From Candidatus Korarchaeum sp. (GTDB lineage: Archaea; Korarchaeota; Korarchaeia; Korarchaeales; Korarchaeaceae), in the NCBI GenBank assembly GCA_020833055.1, contig JAJHQZ010000002.1, forward strand, positions 1 through 64,000: a stretch of 64,000 bases of DNA, written 5' to 3'. Shown here one piece after another: positions 59,609 through 64,000 of this stretch (position 1 is the first letter of the stretch; every line of letters begins with the position of its first letter). Both the position numbers and the translations under genes were made by a program. A model generated the notes under the pieces. It saw only the letters and a program-made list of their open reading frames with translations, did no database searches and was not told the DNA's origin.

Positions 59609-61741
59609 ATGACCACGCTAATACTGACTGAGAAGCCCAACGTAGCTAAGAGGATAGCCTCGATACTATCTGGGGGAGCGAAGGCCAAGAGGGAGGGGAA
59701 AGTATACTATTATGAGTTCGAAATGGGCGGTGAGAGGTACTACGTAGCACCAGCCGCTGGCCACCTTCTCGAGCTGGATTATCCCCCAGGTAAGTGGGAG
59801 TATCCGTCTATAGTCCCGCCTGAGAGGTTAGTGCTCAAGGAGATAAAGGGGAAGAGGGAGTACTTGAAAATACTGGAGAAATTGGGGAAATTGTCGAATA
59901 GGATAATAGTAGCGACTGATCTGGATAGTGAGGGCAGCTCTATCGCTCTTGAGATAATTAAGGCCCTGAATTGGGAGGGGAAGGAGATACTGAGGATGGA
60001 GTTCTCCTCATTGACTGAGGAGGAGATAAGGAGCTCCTTCAGGGACCTCAAACCCTTCGATTATCCCAGGGCCTACGCCGGTTGGGTGAGGAGGGTCATA
60101 GACCTGGAGTGGGGGGCGAACGTATCCAGGGGGCTCACTCTGAGCACTAGGAGGAAGGGATGGGTGAGAGTCCTGAGCTCGGGAAGGGTCCAGGGACCCA
60201 CTCTGTCTATGATAGTGAAGAGAGAGCGGGAGATAAGGGAATTCGTCCCCAAGAAGTACTACACTGTTATAGTGAAGGTCGATAAAGGCTTCTCACTGGA
60301 GTTAGCTCCTCCTGAGGGGGAGGAGAGGATATGGAGCCATGATTATGCTAGGAGAGCTGCCGAAGCTGTGAAAGATACTCTAATCGCTAGAGTGAAGTCG
60401 GATGAGAGGAAGCTGAGCCCCCCTCCCCCTTTCGACGGGACCTCGCTCCAAGTGGAGGTTAGCGCGATAACAGGACTGACCCCCAGGCAGATAGCCGATA
60501 GGACGAGCGGGATAGCCCAAAAGCTATATGAGGCTGGGTTGATAAGCTACATAGGGACGGAGAGTCAGAAGTATCCAAAGAGCTGGAAGAAGAAGGATTT
60601 CGTCGATATGGTCAAGCTCATAGCGAGTTATTCTCCCCTGAAGGAGGAAGCCGAATCCGTCCTCGGGGACATGAGGGAAGTTGCTGTTGAAGGTAAGAAG
60701 GATGATCCAGCTCATCCAACGATACACGTAGTCGGAGTGCCTGAGGGAAGGCTCGAGGGGAAATATAGGGAAGTGTATGAGATAATAGCCAGGAGGAACC
60801 TCGCTACTTTAGCTCAGGACGCTCTAATCAAGAGGATCAGAGTGGAGTCTAATGTGAATGGCTTCATCTTCAGGGCCAGCGGTCTCTCCGTATTGAGGGA
60901 GGGATGGCTGAGGGTCTATCCTTACGCTAGGGTGGAGGAGTTCCCGGAGGTTGAGGACGGTGAGGAGCTGAGGGTCGTTGAAGTCGAGATAGAGGAAAGG
61001 GAAACCCAACCACCGAAGAGGTACTCCCACATATCCCTGATAAAGGAGATGGAGAGACTGGGGCTGGGGACTAAGAACACGAGAGTGCAGATAATCGATA
61101 TACTGAAGAGCAGGGGCTACTTGGAGGAGGGGAGCTTCAAGCCCACTAGACTAGGTGAGGCTATAGTCGAGGTCTTGGAGAGCTTCGTCCCGGCTTTAAC
61201 GAATCCAGAGCTCACAGCGAAGCTGGAGAGGGGGATGAATGAAATAGAGTTGGGGAAGCTGGATCCAAGCAATTTCCTCAAGGAATCTCTAGATGAGTTG
61301 AGCGTTATTATGGATGAGTTCAAGAGGAACGAGTTGGAGATATCTGAGAGGCTCTATGAGGGGCTAAGGGAGTATAGGAGCGGGAGCTTGGGGAAGTGCC
61401 CTGAGTGCGGGGGAGATTTGAATATGAGGGAGAGCAGTTACGGATACTTCATAGTCTGTTCAAATTATCCTGAGAAATGCGATATAAAATTTAATTTATT
61501 TAAAAATGAGAGGTTTGAAGGGAAATTCTGTGAATGCGGATTGCCGCTAGTGAGCGGGAGGGTCAATATTAAAAGCAACAGGGGGAGGAGGTACATCAGG
61601 TGCGTAGCTAACTGCGATAGGACCCCTCTGAGGTGTGCGAAATGCGGAGGCCCGATGGTCGCGAGACAGGGGAAGTTCGGGGTGTACCTGAAGTGCGGGA
61701 ATTGCGGCTCGACGAACTTCTTCAGGATAAGGAAGCATTGA
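59609..61741 (+). CDS. topA: DNA topoisomerase I, type IA
   Basis: A 710-residue type IA topoisomerase that relaxes negative supercoils by a 5'-phosphotyrosine strand passage. The TOPRIM acidic triad region is ATDLDSEGSS, and SSGRVQGPTL is the conserved domain-III segment. The catalytic Tyr314 is in LISYIGTESQKYP. The C-terminus has Cys4 zinc ribbons: CPECGGDLNM with CSNYPEKC, CECGLPL with CVANC, and CAKCGGPM with CGNCG. Oddly, Gly316 stands where most enzymes have the Arg of YxRT. The length fits archaeal TopA/TopIII. The HAD phosphatase gene begins inside its last codons. Confidence 0.92.
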   Translation: MTTLILTEKPNVAKRIASILSGGAKAKREGKVYYYEFEMGGERYYVAPAAGHLLELDYPPGKWEYPSIVPPERLVLKEIKGKREYLKILEKLGKLSNRIIVATDLDSEGSSIALEIIKALNWEGKEILRMEFSSLTEEEIRSSFRDLKPFDYPRAYAGWVRRVIDLEWGANVSRGLTLSTRRKGWVRVLSSGRVQGPTLSMIVKREREIREFVPKKYYTVIVKVDKGFSLELAPPEGEERIWSHDYARRAAEAVKDTLIARVKSDERKLSPPPPFDGTSLQVEVSAITGLTPRQIADRTSGIAQKLYEAGLISYIGTESQKYPKSWKKKDFVDMVKLIASYSPLKEEAESVLGDMREVAVEGKKDDPAHPTIHVVGVPEGRLEGKYREVYEIIARRNLATLAQDALIKRIRVESNVNGFIFRASGLSVLREGWLRVYPYARVEEFPEVEDGEELRVVEVEIEERETQPPKRYSHISLIKEMERLGLGTKNTRVQIIDILKSRGYLEEGSFKPTRLGEAIVEVLESFVPALTNPELTAKLERGMNEIELGKLDPSNFLKESLDELSVIMDEFKRNELEISERLYEGLREYRSGSLGKCPECGGDLNMRESSYGYFIVCSNYPEKCDIKFNLFKNERFEGKFCECGLPLVSGRVNIKSNRGRRYIRCVANCDRTPLRCAKCGGPMVARQGKFGVYLKCGNCGSTNFFRIRKH

Positions 61742-62295
61742 TAACGGATCTAGATGGGACGCTAGTTGATCTCGGGATAAATTGGGATTCATTGAGGGAG
61801 AGAGTGAGGACTGAGATGGGATGGGATCATCCTCTGAAGCCCCTGGGCCCCAGTATACCGAAGGCAGCTAGGAATAAGGATGAGGAGATCAGGGCATTCA
61901 AGATAGTTGAAGAGGAGGAGATAGTTGCATCTAGCAGGGCAGATTACAATCCGAAGTTGATAAAGATCTTCGAAAAAATTAAGGGGATGGGTTTGAAGGT
62001 AGCTTTAGTGACTTTACAAGCGAGGAAACCCGCTTTGATAGCGCTCGAGAGACTCGGTATCTTGGAGTTCTTCGATGTGATAGTAACGAGGGAGTCCTCC
62101 TTGGATAGGAAGGAGCAGCTCATGATAGCTCTAGATGAGCTCGGGGTCGATCCCAGTAGGTGCATCTTCTTCGGCGATACCCCTTGGGACTTGGATGCTG
62201 GCAGGGAGCTGGGGATCAAAACAGTCTGCGTTGGAAGGAGAATCGATGGATGTGATTATTTCATCCAGAAATTTGAGGATCTAGCTGTTCACTAA
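61702..62295 (+). CDS. HAD superfamily hydrolase (phosphatase)
   Basis: A HAD-fold phosphatase of about 197 residues. Motif I is ITDLDGTLVDL (DxDxT nucleophile), the motif II region is VALVTLQARKP, with the motif III Lys in LDRKEQL, and motif IV is IFFGDTPWDLDAG. It resembles phosphoglycolate phosphatase or pyrophosphatase-like members; the substrate is unknown. The start is uncertain: a TTG at 61702 is taken, with a TTG at 61738 as an alternative; both are inside or at the end of topA. Coding overlap with topA suggests cotranslation. The 3' end overlaps the convergent winged-helix gene by 15 bases. Confidence 0.8.
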   Translation: MRLDELLQDKEALITDLDGTLVDLGINWDSLRERVRTEMGWDHPLKPLGPSIPKAARNKDEEIRAFKIVEEEEIVASSRADYNPKLIKIFEKIKGMGLKVALVTLQARKPALIALERLGILEFFDVIVTRESSLDRKEQLMIALDELGVDPSRCIFFGDTPWDLDAGRELGIKTVCVGRRIDGCDYFIQKFEDLAVH

Positions 62296-62529
62296 AAGCT
62301 CTGGTCTCTCCTTCTCTATCCTTTCGAGGAGCTTCTTCGCTCTCTCAGTCGCGTATACACGCATACCTCCTCCGCTGTAAGATACCTTAACGAGTCCCTC
62401 GCTCTCTAAGAACTTTATCACTTTCAATCTATACTCTCTCTTCGAGACTAGCTTGCTCGCAGTGACTCCTTTCTCCCCCTTACTCACTAACTCCTTCAAT
62501 ATCCTTATGTGGGATTTCAGCAGTGTCAT
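62281..62529 (-). CDS. Small winged-helix DNA-binding protein
   Basis: An 82-residue protein that is nearly all a winged helix: ILKELVSKGEKGVTASKLVS, the recognition-helix region REYRLKVIKFLESEGLVKVS, and a glycine-rich wing SYSGGGMRVYA. Such single-domain proteins are often transcription regulators or chromatin-associated factors in archaea. No ligand domain is present. The ATG at 62529 follows an AT-rich region with no ribosome site, so the transcript may be leaderless. Target genes are unknown. Confidence 0.75.
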   Translation of the reverse strand: MTLLKSHIRILKELVSKGEKGVTASKLVSKREYRLKVIKFLESEGLVKVSYSGGGMRVYATERAKKLLERIEKERPELLVNS

Positions 62530-62705
62530 ACTTCCACCTCCACATTCACTTAACGGGCATAATTAATAAATATTCACGTTATGTCACCGGCATATAATTA
62601 CTTCATATACACTAAATAGCTGTATAATAATAATTAAAAGGACACTTTCCTATATCTAAATTCAGGACTTCCCTATTAAGAGGATGTAAAGAGCTCGTGG
62701 GCGGA

Positions 62706-63152
62706 CTACTCATTATCGCTAGCTCTCGTATATTCCTTAACGTAACTCAGGAAGAGTCTTATTAACTTCCTCAATTCATCAACTTCCCTCTTCTTATCGA
62801 TAATCTCCTTACCAATCCGCATCACTTGATCTAATAGTAGCTTCAGACCTTCTTGAGAGGGAGCCGCGACTAGGACCTTCTCCGTCCTCGTAGATTCTAC
62901 TCTCCTCAGGAAATGATCTATCTGCTGAATTAACTGTCCAGAAATATCTCTGTTCTGGTTCAGGGATCTCAAGCTAATCTTATATGCATTTAAAGCCCTC
63001 CTCTCCCTCTCCAGTGGATCGTACTTTATCTCTATCTTAACGATACTCCCTAGCGATGATACCTTAGTATGAGCATCTAAGCCCATATCGTTCAAGGCCT
63101 TTATGATAGAATCCAGGGTGATCCCCTCACTACTCCTTGATCTCATCCTCAT
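62706..63152 (-). CDS. Unknown helical protein coupled to a zinc ribbon
   Basis: Not recognised. The 148-residue protein has a short alpha/beta N-terminus (SSEGITLDSIIKALNDMG, KVSSLGSIVKIEIKYD) and two long helices that look like a coiled coil (about 47-92 and 98-148). It has no signal or membrane segment. The first 23 bases overlap the end of the zinc-ribbon gene at 63130-63303, so the two are translationally coupled and are likely partners. A role in transcription or translation is a reasonable guess from the zinc-ribbon partner, with no further evidence. Its ATG is the first of several close starts. Confidence 0.6.
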   Translation of the reverse strand: MRMRSRSSEGITLDSIIKALNDMGLDAHTKVSSLGSIVKIEIKYDPLERERRALNAYKISLRSLNQNRDISGQLIQQIDHFLRRVESTRTEKVLVAAPSQEGLKLLLDQVMRIGKEIIDKKREVDELRKLIRLFLSYVKEYTRASDNE

Positions 63153-63303
63153 CTACCTCAACTTCACCCACTATAGGCCCTCTATACCCGCAGTCCGGGC
63201 ATGTGTATTCATCGGGCAGCAGCCACCCCGAGAAGGGGGATGACTTCCTTATATTTAAGCTACCGCAGACGGGACATACGATGAGCTTCACTTTCTTCCC
63301 CAT
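63130..63303 (-). CDS. 57-residue zinc-ribbon protein
   Basis: A small gene on the minus strand, ATG at 63301-63303 and stop TAG at 63130-63132, 57 residues. It has two CxxC knuckles, CPVCG (Cys10, Cys13) and CPDCG (Cys35, Cys38), forming a zinc ribbon, then an acidic end (EVEVDEDEIKE). The spacing resembles the N-terminal zinc ribbons of transcription and ribosome factors. The coding pattern, the four Cys and the 23-base overlap with the following gene make it a real gene although it is below the usual length cutoff. The role is unknown. Confidence 0.8.
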   Translation of the reverse strand: MGKKVKLIVCPVCGSLNIRKSSPFSGWLLPDEYTCPDCGYRGPIVGEVEVDEDEIKE

Positions 63304-63676
63304 ACATACCGCTCTACACTATATGTGCTAGTTATCTACATTGCTACGTTAGAATTTTTATAACGATAGGCAAAATTTTGAAAGATTTTTTAGATAGTAA
63401 CACGTTCATGTCTTTACATACAGTTCTATTCAATCTCACGTTAATTAATTTGATATTTGCTCAGTAACTCAGGGGATCGCTCGATCATCCCTAGGATCGT
63501 TACACGATGAGATCCCTCTCCCAGAGAACTTTTGCCAGTACCCTCCCCTATCTCATGTACAGAGGATTTTGAGCAGGGAATGGACGCATGATACTCTGAG
63601 GGAGCTTCAGCGCAAGCTCTATCACTCTCCCTAAATTTTTTAATTGGCCTCAACTACCCCGGGTGTAGGTGGACGA
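63304..63676. other. 373-bp gap before leuS
   Basis: The part nearest the zinc-ribbon gene is AT-rich, and TATA-like sequence suits its promoter. A TATA-like AAATTTTTTAATT lies about 35 nt upstream of leuS. A 70-codon minus-strand frame at 63441-63653 has no family features and is rejected. A small inverted repeat (GAGCTT, AAGCTC) is present near 63600. No RNA gene is seen. Confidence 0.45.
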
Positions 63677-64000
63677 ATGTCAGCGGAAGAGCTCGTCGAG
63701 AGGATGAGAAGCATCGAGAGGAAATGGCAGGAGAGATGGGAGAAATCAAAGATATTTGAAGCAGATCCCGATGGAAATATCAAGAAATTTTACTTAACTG
63801 TGGCTTATCCCTATCCGAACAGCCCCCAGCACATAGGACACGGTAGGACTTACGGCCTCACGGACGCTTACGCTAGGTTCAAGAGGATGCAGGGATACAA
63901 TGTGCTCTTCCCCATGGCCTTCCATTACACCGGCACACCGATACTGGCTATGGCTAAGAGGTTGAAGGAGGGAGATCCGGAAATAATAGACTCTTTCCTC
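63677..64000 (+). CDS. leuS: Leucyl-tRNA synthetase, N-terminal part (runs off window)
   Basis: The first 108 codons of an archaeal-type LeuRS, a class I enzyme that charges tRNA(Leu). The segment [17 protein letters not shown] holds the HIGH signature at residues 52-55, followed by [20 protein letters not shown], which is typical of archaeal and eukaryotic LeuRS (and differs from IleRS and ValRS). The ATG at 63677 is preceded by TAGGTGG. The frame is open to the window end; the editing domain and KMSKS lie outside. There is nothing unusual in the visible part. Confidence 0.93.
   Translation, partial: MSAEELVERMRSIERKWQERWEKSKIFEADPDGNIKKFYLTVAYPYPNSPQHIGHGRTYGLTDAYARFKRMQGYNVLFPMAFHYTGTPILAMAKRLKEGDPEIIDSFL

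Noticed and set aside
63441-63653. 70-codon minus-strand frame upstream of leuS
   Set aside because: No motif, no ribosome site and low-complexity Ser/Glu/Arg content; probably promoter and leader of leuS.

Overview
The window looks like chromosomal DNA from a hyperthermophilic or thermophilic archaeon. It carries an archaeal ATP-dependent DNA ligase, the tRNA(Met) acetyltransferase TmcA, an archaeal-type LeuRS, a KaiC-like ATPase, V4R-domain proteins and tungsten AOR-family oxidoreductases. Arginine is mostly AGG/AGA, GTG and TTG starts are common, and many genes have a TATA-like box 20-30 nt before the start codon, as expected for leaderless transcripts. The protein set and base composition most resemble Candidatus Korarchaeum (Korarchaeota). 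That assignment is an inference from memory, not a search. The lifestyle suggested is anaerobic (NrdD/NrdG, AOR, ferredoxin) and peptide-using (M20 and M32 peptidases, CoA transferase).

Layout. 1-9220: a broken arsenite exporter, then housekeeping enzymes (UPF0282 hydrolase, agmatinase-like enzyme, nucleoside phosphorylase, CoA-binding protein, aldo/keto reductase, M20 hydrolase, DNA ligase, transglutaminase-like protein). 9348-18914: TauE/SafE permease, an intact ferredoxin followed by an AOR gene broken by three frameshifts, the anaerobic ribonucleotide reductase pair nrdD-nrdG, two tandem coiled-coil PD-(D/E)XK paralogs, a PLD-like nuclease and a radical SAM enzyme. 18909-31467: M32 carboxypeptidase and a four-gene cell-surface operon that includes a 2547-residue protein. 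31761-44867: KaiC/HTH pair, arginine deiminase-like and glycosyltransferase pair, an intact AOR, a saccharopine dehydrogenase-like enzyme, two ACT-V4R paralogs, a DUF5678 protein, a membrane Lon-like protease, a CBS protein and a GT2 glycosyltransferase. 44959-55728: early aromatic biosynthesis (DhnA-type aldolase and AroD), a cis-prenyltransferase operon with two unknown proteins, an Lrp regulator, an SMC-like fragment, PyrD, TmcA, a methyltransferase and a CoA transferase. 55723-64000: a second large surface protein with a PIN-like cytosolic tail, topoisomerase I, a HAD phosphatase, small DNA/zinc-binding proteins and the start of leuS.

How the parts fit. Two loci encode large exported proteins that share a beta-helix plus associated module, a C-terminal membrane anchor and a cytosolic domain beginning with a similar strand. 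Together with cis-prenyltransferase, GT2 and GT-B enzymes they suggest a glycosylated cell envelope. The broken AOR and arsenite exporter show recent gene loss or sequencing error. The intact ferredoxin beside the broken AOR may now serve the intact AOR at 35811-37613.

I saw no rRNA or tRNA gene, CRISPR array, insertion sequence or prophage. The most interesting items are the PIN-like tail on a surface protein, the surface operon with an 11-C tract and inverted repeat in its promoter, the inverted repeat placed against the nrdD start codon, the isolated SMC-like N-terminal fragment, the uppS operon with two unrecognised proteins, and an Arg-to-Gly change beside the catalytic Tyr of topoisomerase I.
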